36,176 nt of DNA from an uncultured Phascolarctobacterium sp. (GCA_947630795.1 CANRJC010000016.1:1-36176), one strand, 5' to 3'. Positions 7,079 through 16,269 are shown, numbered from the stretch's first letter. The notes: generated by a model from the sequence alone, not told the origin. Numbers and translations: made by a program.

Positions 7079-8260
7079 ATGCAGACGATCTTCGTCAAGG
7101 GGCAGAGGCCTTCGGCCTGCGGTCTCTGCCTTTTGGTCTGCGCCGCTGTTTTTACGCTTGCTTTCTCTTCGGGGGAAGTCCTCGCCGCTGCGACCGGTGC
7201 TCTTCCTCTCCGACCCCCGCGGGCGGCAGCTCCCATAGAGCCGTCTCACGGCGATCCCTTCGCTCCTCCGCCTCAATTGGCGACGCCCCGCAGTTCCGAG
7301 CAAGGGCCTTCGCCTTTCGAAGAACAGGTGAGCCTCACGCTGCCCCTCAGTTTTCTTCCTGCCGCCGACGCTCTGCAGGTGCTGAAAGAGCAGGTGAAGG
7401 GCCGCCTCAGCGCCGATCCTTTCGGCAACGCTCTTCTTTTTCGCGGCAGCGAGGAGGAAGGGGAGAGGCTGCGGCGATTGTTAAAAGCCATGGATAAAGC
7501 GGGCCGGCAGATCACTTTGGAAGCGAAATTGCTGGCGGTAAGTTTGGACGACACAGCTTCCGTCGGCGTCAATTGGGCCTGGGACAACATACCCCGCCGG
7601 GGCGAGCGAAATTATAACGATGCCAACGACAGCGACAGCAGTTTAGATTACGACGGCAATTTCAAATTTTACCGAGGCTACGCTTTTCGCTTTCAGGCCA
7701 CGCTCAACGCTTTGATCGCCAAAGGCAAGGCCAAAATTTTGGCTACGCCCCGCCTCGTTGCTTTGCCGGGCCGTCAGGCCTCCATCTTCATCGGCGATCA
7801 CATCCCGGTGCAGACGGAGAAACACGACAGCAGCGGCACCTACACTTCCACCGATTATATCGACGCCGGCATCAAGTTGCAGTACACTCCCATCGTCAGC
7901 AGCGACGGCGGCCTGGTGACAGCCGCCGTCCACACGGAAGTGAGCACGCCCACTTTGGTGAGCGAGATCAAAAATTACAAGGTGACCAGCCGCACCGCCG
8001 ACACTTGGGTGAGGCTGAAGAACGGCGAGACCCTCATCATCGGCGGCCTCATCGGCGAAGAAGAACAGAAAAACTGGCAGAAGGTGCCTCTTTTGGGAGA
8101 CCTGCCCCTTTTTGGGGCCCTTTTTCGCAGCAAACACCGGGAGAAGACCCGCACCGAAGTCATCCTCTTGCTGACTCCTCACGTGACCGAGGCCGGTGCG
8201 GCCCCGGACATTTACAAAAAAGAAGAGGAACTGCTGGCTCAGGTGGAAAAAGATGACTGA
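7079..8260 (+). CDS. Short secretin (type II secretion / type IV pilus family)
   Basis: This 393-residue exported protein should form a gated outer-membrane ring. Residues ~11-37 are a signal peptide with an AXA-like cut near SGEVLA. A Pro-rich linker (~40-78) is followed by one N-domain repeat (~85-140). The secretin core runs from ~145 to 370, with ILATPRLVALPG (220-231), GETLIIGGLI (316-325) and the conserved KVPLLGDLPLFGALFR (335-350). It is shorter than typical PilQ or GspD, lacking AMIN and extra N-domains. An AAGGTGA ribosome-binding site fixes the ATG. The downstream ATPase gene overlaps its end by 8 bases. No pilin, platform protein or prepilin peptidase gene lies beside it. Whether it serves pili, DNA uptake or secretion is undecided. 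Confidence 0.9.
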   Translation: MQTIFVKGQRPSACGLCLLVCAAVFTLAFSSGEVLAAATGALPLRPPRAAAPIEPSHGDPFAPPPQLATPRSSEQGPSPFEEQVSLTLPLSFLPAADALQVLKEQVKGRLSADPFGNALLFRGSEEEGERLRRLLKAMDKAGRQITLEAKLLAVSLDDTASVGVNWAWDNIPRRGERNYNDANDSDSSLDYDGNFKFYRGYAFRFQATLNALIAKGKAKILATPRLVALPGRQASIFIGDHIPVQTEKHDSSGTYTSTDYIDAGIKLQYTPIVSSDGGLVTAAVHTEVSTPTLVSEIKNYKVTSRTADTWVRLKNGETLIIGGLIGEEEQKNWQKVPLLGDLPLFGALFRSKHREKTRTEVILLLTPHVTEAGAAPDIYKKEEELLAQVEKDD

Positions 8261-9422
8261 CGGCTATGCGGCCCGGCTCTTAAACGAGATAGTGGCCGCC
8301 GCCGTAGAGAGAGAAGCCAGCGACATCCATTTGGAAAACGGGCCGGGAGGAGGCAGGGTGCGGCTGCGCATCGACGGTCATCTGCAGATATGGGCGAAAA
8401 AAGAGCCGTTGAATCTGGCGGTGCTCCTCACCCGTTTAAAATTGCTGGCGGGGATGGATATAGGAGAACAGAGGCTGCCTCAGGACGGGCGGCTCAGCTA
8501 TCGGTTGGGGAGCAGGCAGTTGGAATTGCGGCTGGCCACTCTGCCCACAGTGGAGGGGGAGAAGCTGGCCATCCGCATCTTGGAGAGCAGGCGGGGGCTG
8601 CTGCCCTTGGAGCAGTTGGGCTTCAGCGAAGAAAATCTGCGTCTCTACCGCAGCCTCTATCGCGCACCTCACGGGCTGGTGCTCCTCAGCGGTCCCACCG
8701 GCAGTGGCAAGACCACGACTCTTTACGCTACGTTGCAAGAATTGAACGAGGTCGGCAAAAACATCATCACTTTGGAAGACCCCGTCGAGTATCGCCTGCC
8801 GGGGATCAATCAAGTGGCGGTCAATCCCCGCGCCGGGCTAACTTTCGCCGCAGGTCTGCGGGCGCTGGTCCGTCAGGACCCGGACATCATCATGGTGGGC
8901 GAGATCAGAGACGGAGAGACGGCGGCCATGGCTTTGGGGGCGGCCCTCACCGGCCGGCTGGTCCTCAGCACCATCCACACCAACAGCGCCGCCGCCTCCG
9001 TGAGCCGCCTTTTGGAAATGGGAGCAGAGCCTTTTTTGGTGGCCGCCACTTTGCGGGGAGCAGTAGCTCAGCGTTTAGTGCGCAAGCTTTGCCCTCGCTG
9101 CAAAAAATTCGCTCCCGCCGACGAAGCGGAGGCCGCTTACTGCGGCTGTACCGTCGGCACGCCTCTGCCCCGAGCCGGGGGCTGTGCCGTCTGCGGCGGC
9201 AGCGGCTACAAAGGCCGCCTCGCTCTGCAGGAAGTTTTGCCGGTGAGAGGAGAGCTGAGCCGTCTCATCCTGCGTAAAAACAGCAGCGACTTGGAGAAAG
9301 AGGCAGCACTCTGCGGGGGGAGCCTCTACGCCGACGGGTTGGCCAAAGTGAGGGCAGGGCTGACCACGGCGGAAGAAGTGCTGAGCACCGTGGAGCGGCC
9401 GCCGGCCTTGGCAAAATTTTGA
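8253..9422 (+). CDS. GspE/PilB/ComGA-type secretion or pilus assembly ATPase
   Basis: From ATG 8253 the protein has 389 residues. It carries Walker A GPTGSGKT (147-154), the Asp-box LEDPVEY (174-180), Walker B DIIMVGEIRD (211-220), the His-box STIHTNSA (239-246) and a zinc-type cysteine set (C280, C283, C311, C314). The Cys set marks the assembly (GspE/PilB) branch rather than PilT. The N-terminal MshEN-type domain of full PilB/GspE is missing, so its length is closer to ComGA of competence systems. It should power pilus or pseudopilus assembly on the inner membrane. The start overlaps the secretin stop, so the two are coupled; a longer frame from 8196 would run back into the secretin gene. 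No partner gene or clear terminator follows. Confidence 0.92.
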   Translation: MTDGYAARLLNEIVAAAVEREASDIHLENGPGGGRVRLRIDGHLQIWAKKEPLNLAVLLTRLKLLAGMDIGEQRLPQDGRLSYRLGSRQLELRLATLPTVEGEKLAIRILESRRGLLPLEQLGFSEENLRLYRSLYRAPHGLVLLSGPTGSGKTTTLYATLQELNEVGKNIITLEDPVEYRLPGINQVAVNPRAGLTFAAGLRALVRQDPDIIMVGEIRDGETAAMALGAALTGRLVLSTIHTNSAAASVSRLLEMGAEPFLVAATLRGAVAQRLVRKLCPRCKKFAPADEAEAAYCGCTVGTPLPRAGGCAVCGGSGYKGRLALQEVLPVRGELSRLILRKNSSDLEKEAALCGGSLYADGLAKVRAGLTTAEEVLSTVERPPALAKF

Positions 9423-9663
9423 ACCGTTGTTCTGCATCGAACGTCGAAGAAAAAATTTCGCAAAAAGATCTCGCGATGAAAGCATTCATGTCGAAAGTAA
9501 AAAAAGAAAGATACGCATGAAAAATTCTTCGCAGCAAAACAAAAGATCTTTTTTTGAACGGTCGGGCGCTCGCAACTTCAGCCGTTTGAAAAAATTTACA
9601 GCAAAAAACGGAGCGAAGTTCGCCGAGCTCTCGCTGTGAAAAGCCGCGATCCGGCGCAAAAGC
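9423..9663. other. Non-coding gap after the ATPase gene
   Basis: The 606 bases between the ATPase and ribD include this ~240-base AT-rich stretch with no supported gene and no recognisable gene remnant. It contains the palindrome AAAAGATCTTTT (9541-9552) and an inverted repeat AGCGA/TCGCT (about 9612-9635). The rest of the gap is the FMN riboswitch leader. Confidence 0.5.
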
Positions 9664-9691
9664 TTGCAAATCTGCGAGACTATGTTATAAT
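9664..9691 (+). promoter_or_regulatory. Promoter of the riboflavin operon
   Basis: TTGCAA (9664-9669) and TATAAT (9686-9691) are 16 bases apart, just upstream of the FMN aptamer. Confidence 0.78.
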
Positions 9692-9698
9692 GAAGCCA

Positions 9699-9873
9699 AA
9701 GCTACCTTTGGGGCGTGGAGAATTTCCACACCGGCGGTGACAGTCCGCAAGCCCGGGGCGGCGCTCTCGCGGTCTATCTCTCACGAAAGAAGACGAGCCG
9801 ATGAGAGGGCGGCAGGGCAAGACTCGGTGCAACTCCGAGACCGACAGTACAGTCTGGATGGGAAAAGGTGCTT
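9699..9873 (+). promoter_or_regulatory. FMN riboswitch (RFN element)
   Basis: The conserved RFN blocks are all visible: GGGGCGTGGAGAATTTCCAC, then ACCGGCGGTGACAGTCCGC, and later ACTCGGTGCAACTCCGAGACCGACAGT and GTCTGGATGGGA. The closing helix P1 pairs AAGC and ACCTT (9699-9708, one bulge) with AAGGT and GCTT (9865-9873). The variable arm between 9760 and 9810 is long. FMN binding should lower expression of the rib genes, by termination (hairpin ending at 9981) and perhaps by hiding the ribD ribosome-binding site. This is a textbook match of sequence, position and downstream gene content. Confidence 0.96.
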
Positions 9874-9898
9874 AGGGTCGAGGGCTTCGCTCGAGGAG

Positions 9899-10018
9899 CC
9901 TCTGCCCGAAGCGTTTACCTCTTGAAGCCCTTGCGCAAAGGCAGCAGCCAAACGGCGCCCGGGGCGGGCAGGAGGTTTTTTCTTTTTCCTTTTGCCGAAG
10001 CCTGCTTTCGGGCAGAGG
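9899..10018 (+). promoter_or_regulatory. Long-range 12-bp stem over the ribD ribosome-binding site
   Basis: CCTCTGCCCGAA (9899-9910) is perfectly complementary to TTCGGGCAGAGG (10007-10018). The 3' arm covers the AGAGG of the ribD ribosome-binding site, 10 bases before the ATG. The stem encloses the putative terminator hairpin. The complementarity is certain; a regulatory role is inferred. Confidence 0.5.
9918..9981 (+). terminator. Riboswitch-controlled terminator in the rib leader
   Basis: CCTC and GCCC (9918-9930) can pair with GGGC and GAGG (9966-9975) across an internal loop. TTTTTTCTTTTT follows directly. It lies between the FMN aptamer and ribD, where an expression platform is expected. 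Confidence 0.65.
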
Positions 10019-10028
10019 ATGTGAAAAG

Positions 10029-11153
10029 ATGCAAGACAGAGATTACATGGAACTGGCCCTGCGGGAAGCGGCAAAAGCAGCGGGCTATACCAGCCCCAAT
10101 CCTTTAGTGGGCTGCGTCATCGTCAGTCCCAAAGGAGAGATCGTGGGCACCGGTTATCATCATAAAGCGGGAGAAGCTCACGCCGAAGTGAACGCTCTGG
10201 CGGTGGCCGGAGCAGCGGCGAAAGGGGCTACGGCCTACGTCACCTTGGAGCCCTGCTCACACTACGGCCGCACCGGTCCCTGTTGCCGTGCTCTGGCAGC
10301 GGCCGGCATCAAAAAAGTTGTGGCGGCCATGGTGGATCCCAATCCCAAAGTGGCGGGGCAAGGCTTCGCTTATTTGCGAGAGCGGGGGATCGAAACGGAA
10401 GTGGGACTTTGCGCAGAAGAAGCGGCCAAACAAAACGAAATTTTTCTCACATGGATCGAGAAGGGACGGCCCTTCATCAGTTTGAAATATGCCATGACTT
10501 TAGACGGCAAGCTGGCGGCGGCCGGCGGCGACAGCAAATGGATCACAGGGGCCGAGGCCCGCAGCTTCGCTCACAAGCTGCGCCATCTCCACGATGCGGT
10601 GCTGGTGGGAGCAGGCACGGTGCTGGCCGACGACCCTCAATTGACCTGCCGTCTGTTCGAAGGAAAAGATCCTCTGCGGATAGTGCTGGACAGCCGGCTG
10701 CGCACGCCGCTCCACGCCAAGGTGCTGAACGGGGAGGCCCCCACTTTGTTGGTGTGCTCTCCCGCTGCGGCAGCAGCCAAGGGATCGGCCTATCTTCGGC
10801 TCCCTCAAGTGGAGCTTTTGCCCTTGGAAGAAAGGGACGGCCGGCTGCCTTTGCCGAAACTTTTGGAGATTTTGGGGCAACGGTGCTGTACGTCTCTTCT
10901 GGTAGAAGGGGGTAGCGAAGTTTTGGGCTCCTTTTTCGACGCTGGTTTGGTCGATCGCTGCTGGGCCTTCATCGCGCCTAAATTGTGCGGCGGCAGCGAA
11001 GCCTTGAGCCCTTTGGGGGGCAGGGGAGCAAGGTTAATGAAAGAAGCTCGGCTGCTTTACGATGCAGAAACGAAAAAATTGGGGCCCGATCTTTTGGTCA
11101 CCGGGCGTATCATACAGGGGAAGGCAGGTGAGGAAGCATGTTCACAGGGCTGA
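10029..11153 (+). CDS. ribD: Bifunctional riboflavin deaminase/reductase RibD
   Basis: RibD carries out the deaminase and reductase steps that follow GTP ring opening in riboflavin synthesis. The N-terminal deaminase domain (to ~145) has the zinc-binding HAE motif (H51, E53) and PCSHYGRTGPC (75-85). The C-terminal reductase domain (~150-365) includes FISLKYAMTLDGKLA, the GAGTVLADDP segment and LLVEGGSEVLGSF near the end. At 374 residues it is full length. It is the first gene of the FMN-riboswitch operon, and its ribosome-binding site can be paired away by the upstream stem. It overlaps ribE by 16 bases. Confidence 0.96.
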   Translation: MQDRDYMELALREAAKAAGYTSPNPLVGCVIVSPKGEIVGTGYHHKAGEAHAEVNALAVAGAAAKGATAYVTLEPCSHYGRTGPCCRALAAAGIKKVVAAMVDPNPKVAGQGFAYLRERGIETEVGLCAEEAAKQNEIFLTWIEKGRPFISLKYAMTLDGKLAAAGGDSKWITGAEARSFAHKLRHLHDAVLVGAGTVLADDPQLTCRLFEGKDPLRIVLDSRLRTPLHAKVLNGEAPTLLVCSPAAAAAKGSAYLRLPQVELLPLEERDGRLPLPKLLEILGQRCCTSLLVEGGSEVLGSFFDAGLVDRCWAFIAPKLCGGSEALSPLGGRGARLMKEARLLYDAETKKLGPDLLVTGRIIQGKAGEEACSQG

Positions 11154-11800
11154 TAGCGGAACTGGGGACAGTGCGGCACTTGGTGAGGCAGGGGCCGTCC
11201 TATCATTTGACGGTGGCCGCAAAAAAGATCGCGCCTTTGCAACTGGGCGACAGTGTGGCCGTCAACGGCGTTTGCCTGACGGTGGTCGCTTTGGGCGACG
11301 GGGCCTTCACCGCCGATGTGATGCCGGAATCGGCCCGCCTCACCAATATCGGCCTTCTTGCTCCCGGCGACAAAGTTAATTTGGAGCGGCCCCTGCGTTT
11401 GAGCGACCGCTTGGACGGCCATCTGGTCAGCGGCCACGTGGAGGGGACGGGACGGATCGTCCAAGTGAGCCCGGATGGTGTAGCCAAGATATTCACCGTT
11501 TCCTCCGCCCCTGAGCTTTTACGCTACATCATCCCCAAAGGCAGCGTGGCGCTGGACGGCATCAGCCTGACAGTGACGGAGGTCTCGCCGACTTCTTTCA
11601 ACGTGGGCGTCATACCTCACACTGCGGCCGAGACCACTTTGGGATTCAAAGGCAACGGCGCCGTGGTAAATATCGAGACCGATCTTATCGGCAAATATGT
11701 GGAGCATTTTTTGCTGCAGCCCTTAGGAGAGCGACCTCCCGTTTTCAAAAAAAGGGCCGGGCTCGGCATGGAAGAGTTGGCCGTCAACGGTTTTCTTTAA
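11138..11800 (+). CDS. ribE: Riboflavin synthase, alpha chain
   Basis: Riboflavin synthase joins two lumazine molecules to give riboflavin. The 220-residue protein has the two tandem lumazine-binding barrels typical of the family. It starts MFTGLI and has SVAVNGVCLTVV in the first repeat and SVALDGISLTV in the second, with SGHVEGTG in between. The start codon lies inside the end of ribD after GTGAGGAAGC, so translation is probably coupled. It needs lumazine from RibH, encoded two genes downstream. Nothing is missing. Confidence 0.96.
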   Translation: MFTGLIAELGTVRHLVRQGPSYHLTVAAKKIAPLQLGDSVAVNGVCLTVVALGDGAFTADVMPESARLTNIGLLAPGDKVNLERPLRLSDRLDGHLVSGHVEGTGRIVQVSPDGVAKIFTVSSAPELLRYIIPKGSVALDGISLTVTEVSPTSFNVGVIPHTAAETTLGFKGNGAVVNIETDLIGKYVEHFLLQPLGERPPVFKKRAGLGMEELAVNGFL

Positions 11801-11824
11801 AAAACAGAAAGGGAAGGAGAGAAC

Positions 11825-13045
11825 ATGGAAAAATTCAAGTACAATACCATACCGGAAGCTATCGCCGCCGTTAAGGCGGGGAAGATGGTGCTGGTTACGG
11901 ACGACGAAGACAGAGAGAATGAGGGCGACCTGATCATGGCTGCGTCTCTCTGCACTCCCGCTGCCATCAATTTTATGGCCAAAGAAGCACGGGGCCTGAT
12001 CTGCATGCCGGCTGCCGGCAGCATCATGGATAAACTGCAGTTCGGGGCCATGGTCAGCATCAACACCGATAATCACGAGACTGCCTTCTCCGTTTCGGTT
12101 GATCACAAAGATACCACTACCGGTATCTCCGCTTACGAACGGGCTTACACCATGCAAAAATGTTCGGAAGAGGGAGCACAGCCCTCAGACTTTCGGCGGC
12201 CGGGCCATGTCTTTCCTCTGCGGGCCCGAGACGGTGGCGTGTTGGTGCGCACCGGCCACACCGAGGCCACCGTGGATCTATGCAGGTTGGCAGGCCTGCC
12301 GCCTGTTGGCATCTGCTGCGAGATCATGAAGGACGACGGCCATATGGCCCGCACTCCCGATCTGATCGAATTCGCTCAAAAGCATGGGCTGGTATTCATC
12401 ACTGTGGCGGACCTCATCGCCTACCGCAAAGACCGGGAGACTTTGATCCATCGGGTGGCTGAGGCAGACCTGCCGTCTAAGTTCGGCAACTTTCGCATCA
12501 TCGCCTACGAAAACGATCTGGACCGGCGCTGTCATGTGGCTATCGTGAAAGGAGACATACGAGGGAAGAAGAACGTGCTGGTGCGTGTTCATTCGCAGTG
12601 CCTCACCGGCGATGCTTTCGGCAGTCTGCGTTGCGACTGTGGCGATCAGCTGGCCACGGCCCTGCGAATGATCGAGAAGGAAGGATCTGGAGCTGTGGTC
12701 TACATGCGGCAGGAAGGCAGGGGCATAGGCTTGGCCAACAAGATCAGAGCCTACGCTTTGCAGGATGAAGGCCTCGATACGGTGGAAGCCAATGTGCGGC
12801 TGGGCTTCGCCCCCGATCTGCGGGACTACGGTTTGGGGGCGCAGATCCTCACCGACTTAGGCCTCACCAGCATCCGTTTGATGACTAACAATCCGGCCAA
12901 ACGGGCGGGACTGGACGGCCACGGTATCACCATCACCGAGTGTGTCCCCATCATCATGGAGGCCAATCCCTATAACGAGCATTATTTGGATGTGAAGGAA
13001 GAAAAGATGGGGCATCGGCTCCATCCCTGTAAAAACTGCAGTTGA
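11825..13045 (+). CDS. ribBA: Bifunctional DHBP synthase / GTP cyclohydrolase II
   Basis: This 406-residue fusion supplies both starting branches of the pathway. Residues 1-~205 are 3,4-dihydroxy-2-butanone-4-phosphate synthase, with the acidic [11 protein letters not shown] loop (26-36) and GHTEATVDL. Residues ~207-400 are GTP cyclohydrolase II, with the zinc ligands in [14 protein letters not shown] (C259, C270, C272) and [11 protein letters not shown]. Both active sites look intact, so both activities are expected. A GGAAGGAG ribosome-binding site precedes the ATG, and ribH follows 18 bases after the stop. Confidence 0.97.
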   Translation: MEKFKYNTIPEAIAAVKAGKMVLVTDDEDRENEGDLIMAASLCTPAAINFMAKEARGLICMPAAGSIMDKLQFGAMVSINTDNHETAFSVSVDHKDTTTGISAYERAYTMQKCSEEGAQPSDFRRPGHVFPLRARDGGVLVRTGHTEATVDLCRLAGLPPVGICCEIMKDDGHMARTPDLIEFAQKHGLVFITVADLIAYRKDRETLIHRVAEADLPSKFGNFRIIAYENDLDRRCHVAIVKGDIRGKKNVLVRVHSQCLTGDAFGSLRCDCGDQLATALRMIEKEGSGAVVYMRQEGRGIGLANKIRAYALQDEGLDTVEANVRLGFAPDLRDYGLGAQILTDLGLTSIRLMTNNPAKRAGLDGHGITITECVPIIMEANPYNEHYLDVKEEKMGHRLHPCKNCS

Positions 13046-13063
13046 GCAGAAGGAGGTCATAAT

Positions 13064-13525
13064 ATGCGTATCGTGAAAGGAAATTTAACGGCTAAAGGTC
13101 TGAAGGTTGCCATCGTAGTGGCTCGCTTCAACGAATTCATCAGCAGCAAATTGCTGAGCGGTGCTCTGGATTGTCTGGAGCGGCACGAGGCGGAGCCGGA
13201 CAACATCACCGTTGTTTGGGTGCCCGGCGCCTTCGAAGTGCCGGTGACGGCCAAAAAGCTGGCGGCAAGCGGCAAGTATGACGGAATCATTTGCCTTGGT
13301 GCGGTGATCAGAGGGGCCACGCCCCATTTCGATTACGTGTGCGCCGAAGCATCCAAAGGAATAGCTCAGGTCAGCCTCGAGTACAAGTTGCCGGTAGCTT
13401 TTGGCATCCTCACCACTGAGAATATCCAACAGGCAGTGGAAAGAGCCGGGACCAAGGCCGGCAACAAGGGCACCGACTGCGCCATGGCTGTGATGGAGAT
13501 GGCGGACCTCTTTAAACAGCTGTAA
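13064..13525 (+). CDS. ribH: 6,7-dimethyl-8-ribityllumazine synthase
   Basis: RibH condenses the RibBA and RibD-branch products into lumazine, the substrate of RibE. The 153-residue protein matches the family in length and shows VARFNEFIS near the N-terminus, VPGAFEVP, the [14 protein letters not shown] catalytic segment with its His, and [12 protein letters not shown]. It usually forms 60-mer or pentamer shells. A strong AGAAGGAGGT ribosome-binding site precedes the ATG. It is the last rib gene; no terminator separates it from hslO 29 bases downstream, so some read-through is likely. Confidence 0.97.
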   Translation: MRIVKGNLTAKGLKVAIVVARFNEFISSKLLSGALDCLERHEAEPDNITVVWVPGAFEVPVTAKKLAASGKYDGIICLGAVIRGATPHFDYVCAEASKGIAQVSLEYKLPVAFGILTTENIQQAVERAGTKAGNKGTDCAMAVMEMADLFKQL

Positions 13526-13554
13526 AAAGATTTTCGAGGGGAAAGCAAAAAAAT

Positions 13555-14412
13555 ATGGAAAATCTTTTATTGAAGGCCACCGCCGAAGGAGTGCGCATCT
13601 ACACGCTTCGGTCCACGCAGCTGACGGAAGAAGCGGCGAAATTGCACGGCTGCTCTCATCTGGCTGCGGCAGCTCTGGGGCGGCTGCTGGGAGGCGCCTT
13701 GCTTCTCGGGGCGACGATGAAAGAAGCGGAGCGGCTCAGCATCCGCATCAAGGGCGACGGACCTCTCGGTGTTTTGCAAGCCGAGGCTCGGGGGCCCTTC
13801 GTCAGAGGTTTCGTAGAAAACCCCAATGTCTTTTTGCCATTGAAAGACGGCAAATTAGATGTAGGGAAAGGCGTGGGGGCTGGGCAGATCAGCGTCACCC
13901 GTTATGCTGCTGGCGGGCCCTCCTTCACCGGTTATTGCGAATTGGAAAACGGCGAGATCGCCGCCGACCTAACCCGCTATCTCTATGTTTCCGAGCAGAC
14001 TCCGTCCAGTGTGGCCTTGGGCGTATTGGTGAGCAAAGAAGGGGAAGTACGGGCGGCCGGAGGTTTCTTCGTGCAGGCCTTGCCTGACTGCGACGAAGAA
14101 GTTTTGAAAAAACTCGAGCACAACGTCACTTATCTGCCTTACGTCACTCAATTGTTGGAACTGGGCTACGGGCCGAAAGAACTGCTCAAAGTTTTGACCA
14201 AAGGTTTGGACTGTCACATTTTGGAAAGCTATCCCGTAAGTTTCAAGTGCGACTGCAGCAGAGAAAAGATGGCCGTCATGCTGGCCACTCTCGGCGAAGA
14301 TGACCTGCGGCATTTGGCCGAAGAGAAAGAGACAGAGGTGCAGTGCCAGTTCTGCAGCCGCCGCTATATTTTCAGCGCAGAGGAGTTGCTGGAGATTTTA
14401 GAGAACAAATAG
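13555..14412 (+). CDS. hslO: Redox-activated chaperone Hsp33
   Basis: Hsp33 is a cytosolic holdase switched on by oxidative unfolding. The 285-residue protein has the N-terminal domain ([18 protein letters not shown]; ~50-72) and the C-terminal zinc switch with CDC (C232, C234) and CQFC (C264, C267), all four cysteines present. The ATG follows a GAGGGGAAAG ribosome-binding site. It lies at the tail of the rib operon and directly upstream of the recA promoter; one recA operator-like repeat overlaps its stop codon. Such genes near recA may matter in stress, but co-regulation is only inferred. Confidence 0.95.
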   Translation: MENLLLKATAEGVRIYTLRSTQLTEEAAKLHGCSHLAAAALGRLLGGALLLGATMKEAERLSIRIKGDGPLGVLQAEARGPFVRGFVENPNVFLPLKDGKLDVGKGVGAGQISVTRYAAGGPSFTGYCELENGEIAADLTRYLYVSEQTPSSVALGVLVSKEGEVRAAGGFFVQALPDCDEEVLKKLEHNVTYLPYVTQLLELGYGPKELLKVLTKGLDCHILESYPVSFKCDCSREKMAVMLATLGEDDLRHLAEEKETEVQCQFCSRRYIFSAEELLEILENK

Positions 14413-14446
14413 TTCGAAATAACTTGACAAGCAAACAAAGCGTTTG
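14403..14446 (+). promoter_or_regulatory. Two operator-like inverted repeats at the recA promoter
   Basis: GAAC-AAATA-GTTC (14403-14415) lies upstream of the -35. CAAAC-AAAGC-GTTTG (14432-14446) lies in the spacer between -35 and -10. Both fit RAAC-AAANN-GTTY, and their centres are 30 bases apart, about three helix turns. They resemble the Firmicutes LexA box (CGAAC-N4-GTTYG) but have a gap one base longer. LexA binding is inferred. Confidence 0.45.
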
Positions 14447-14452
14447 TATAAT
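14424..14452 (+). promoter_or_regulatory. Consensus promoter of recA-recX
   Basis: TTGACA (14424-14429) and TATAAT (14447-14452) match the sigma-A consensus fully with a 17-base spacer. Such a strong promoter fits a gene held down by a repressor. Confidence 0.92.
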
Positions 14453-14486
14453 TTTAGCAGAGCCCTGCGAAAAGGAGGAGGTAAGG

Positions 14487-15560
14487 ATGGAAACTGATAA
14501 GACGGATAAACGCAAAGCCATAGAGATGGCCATGCGGCAAATAGAGAAGGACTTCGGCAAGGGGTCCATCATGCGCTTGGGAGAGGGCTCCAACAAATTG
14601 AATTTGGAGGTCATCCCTACCGGCGCCCTCAGTTTGGACATAGCCTTGGGCGTGGGAGGCATACCCAGAGGCAGAGTAACGGAGATCTACGGACCAGAAT
14701 CTTCCGGCAAGACCACCGTGGCTTTGCACATGATAGCCGAGGCTCAGAAGTTGGGCGGTTATGCTGCCTTCATCGATGCCGAACACGCACTGGATCCGGA
14801 ATATGCCCGCCGGCTAGGTGTGGACGTGGATAATCTGCTTATCAGTCAACCGGACAACGGCGAACAGGCGTTGGAGATCGCCGACGCTTTGGTGCGCAGC
14901 GGCGCTATCGATATCATCGTCATCGACTCCGTAGCGGCGTTGGTGCCCAAGGCCGAGATCGAAGGGGATATGGGAGACAGTCATGTAGGTCTTCACGCTC
15001 GTTTGATGAGTCAGGCTTTGCGAAAACTCACCGGTCTCATCGCCAAGAGCAAGTGTGCCACTGTCTTCATCAATCAGATCCGCGAGAAAGTGGGCGTGAT
15101 GTTCGGCAACCCTGAGACCACCACCGGCGGCCGTGCTTTGAAATTTTATGCCACAGTTCGCATCGACATCCGACGGACCGACGTGTTGAAGAACGGCAAC
15201 GACATCATAGGCTCGCGCACTCGGGCCAAAGTGGTGAAGAACAAAGTGGCTCCTCCCTTCAGATCGGCAGAGTTCGATATCATGTACGGTAAGGGCATCT
15301 CTCATGAGGGCTGTCTGGTAGATTTGGGCACGTCTTTGGATATTTTGGCGAAGAGCGGTGCTTGGTACTCCTATCAGGGCGTTCGTCTGGGCCAGGGCCG
15401 GGAAAAAGTAAAAGAATATTTGGAAAATAATAAAGAAGTGGCCGACAAGATAGAGGCGGCCATCAGAGCTAGGACCATCAGCACTCAGGAAGCTCCAACC
15501 GGCGACGAGGGCGGAGAAGATGTGCTGAGCGCAGCTCAGTTCCGGGACGATGAACTCTGA
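14487..15560 (+). CDS. recA: Recombinase RecA
   Basis: RecA forms filaments on single-stranded DNA, drives strand exchange and triggers LexA self-cleavage. The 357-residue protein starts [15 protein letters not shown], has Walker [10 protein letters not shown] (69-77), the IDAEHALDP segment, [19 protein letters not shown] and [19 protein letters not shown] (the L2 region), and an acidic C-terminus. ATG 14487 is chosen because AAAGGAGGAGGT (14471-14482) sits just upstream and the promoter lies at 14424-14452; a longer frame to 14343 would overlap hslO. It overlaps recX by 11 bases. Confidence 0.98.
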   Translation: METDKTDKRKAIEMAMRQIEKDFGKGSIMRLGEGSNKLNLEVIPTGALSLDIALGVGGIPRGRVTEIYGPESSGKTTVALHMIAEAQKLGGYAAFIDAEHALDPEYARRLGVDVDNLLISQPDNGEQALEIADALVRSGAIDIIVIDSVAALVPKAEIEGDMGDSHVGLHARLMSQALRKLTGLIAKSKCATVFINQIREKVGVMFGNPETTTGGRALKFYATVRIDIRRTDVLKNGNDIIGSRTRAKVVKNKVAPPFRSAEFDIMYGKGISHEGCLVDLGTSLDILAKSGAWYSYQGVRLGQGREKVKEYLENNKEVADKIEAAIRARTISTQEAPTGDEGGEDVLSAAQFRDDEL

Positions 15561-16110
15561 AAAAGGGCCGCGGCGGCCTTTGGCAGAAGCTTCGGGGCAG
15601 ACAGTCTATGACTGTGCCCTGAAGCTTCTTTCGCAACGGGCCTATTCCGGCGGCCTTTTGGCTCTGCGTTTGCGGCAGCGAGGCGCCGGAAAAGAACAGG
15701 CCGACGAAGCTGTTGCTCGTTTGACTGCAGCCGGCCTCTTGAACGATGAAGCTTATGCCCGACGGCTTTTTGAATTATGGCGGAGCAAAGGGAGCAGCGG
15801 CCGGGCCGCATTGGTTGCGGAGTTGAAACGCAAGTTGGTGCCCTCTCACGTTGTCGCAAAGGTGTTGGCCTCACTGCCTGACGGATCGGAGCAAGAAGCG
15901 GCGGCCAAAGCGTTGGCAGCCTTTTGGCGCCGGGAAGCAAAAAAAATGCAGACTATCGAAGCTTTGCCTGCGGGGCAGGAGCGAAGTGTTCTTTTGCAAA
16001 AGCTGGCGGCGGCGGCGGGGCGCTATCTTGCGGCCCGAGGTTTTAAAAGCGAGGCCATGGCTTTGGTGTGGGATAAATTGGGAGAAGTGTCTGACTTTCG
16101 GCCTTTATGA
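15550..16110 (+). CDS. recX: RecA regulator RecX
   Basis: RecX binds RecA filaments and limits or modulates their activity. The 186-residue protein shows the family pattern of tandem three-helix repeats: [23 protein letters not shown], then [23 protein letters not shown], then a third helical repeat. The start overlaps the end of recA (ATGAACTCTGA), so both are made from one mRNA. It looks complete, and the position directly after recA supports the call. A weak terminator follows at 16270-16310. Confidence 0.88.
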   Translation: MNSEKGPRRPLAEASGQTVYDCALKLLSQRAYSGGLLALRLRQRGAGKEQADEAVARLTAAGLLNDEAYARRLFELWRSKGSSGRAALVAELKRKLVPSHVVAKVLASLPDGSEQEAAAKALAAFWRREAKKMQTIEALPAGQERSVLLQKLAAAAGRYLAARGFKSEAMALVWDKLGEVSDFRPL

Positions 16111-16269
16111 TCGCAACACGGTCTTGTGCAAAAAATTTTAAAAGAAAAAACGACAGCTCTTGTTTCAGCAGTTCGTTTTGAAAAAAATTTATCGTCGGCG
16201 ATGAACATGACATCGTCGAGATGCGCGAAAAAATTTTTTCTTCGGTGTTTGCATGAAACTCGTGTTGAA

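Noticed and set aside
8390..9277. 295-residue frame within the ATPase gene
   Set aside because: Arg/Gly-rich frame-shifted reading of the ATPase; no domains or ribosome-binding site.
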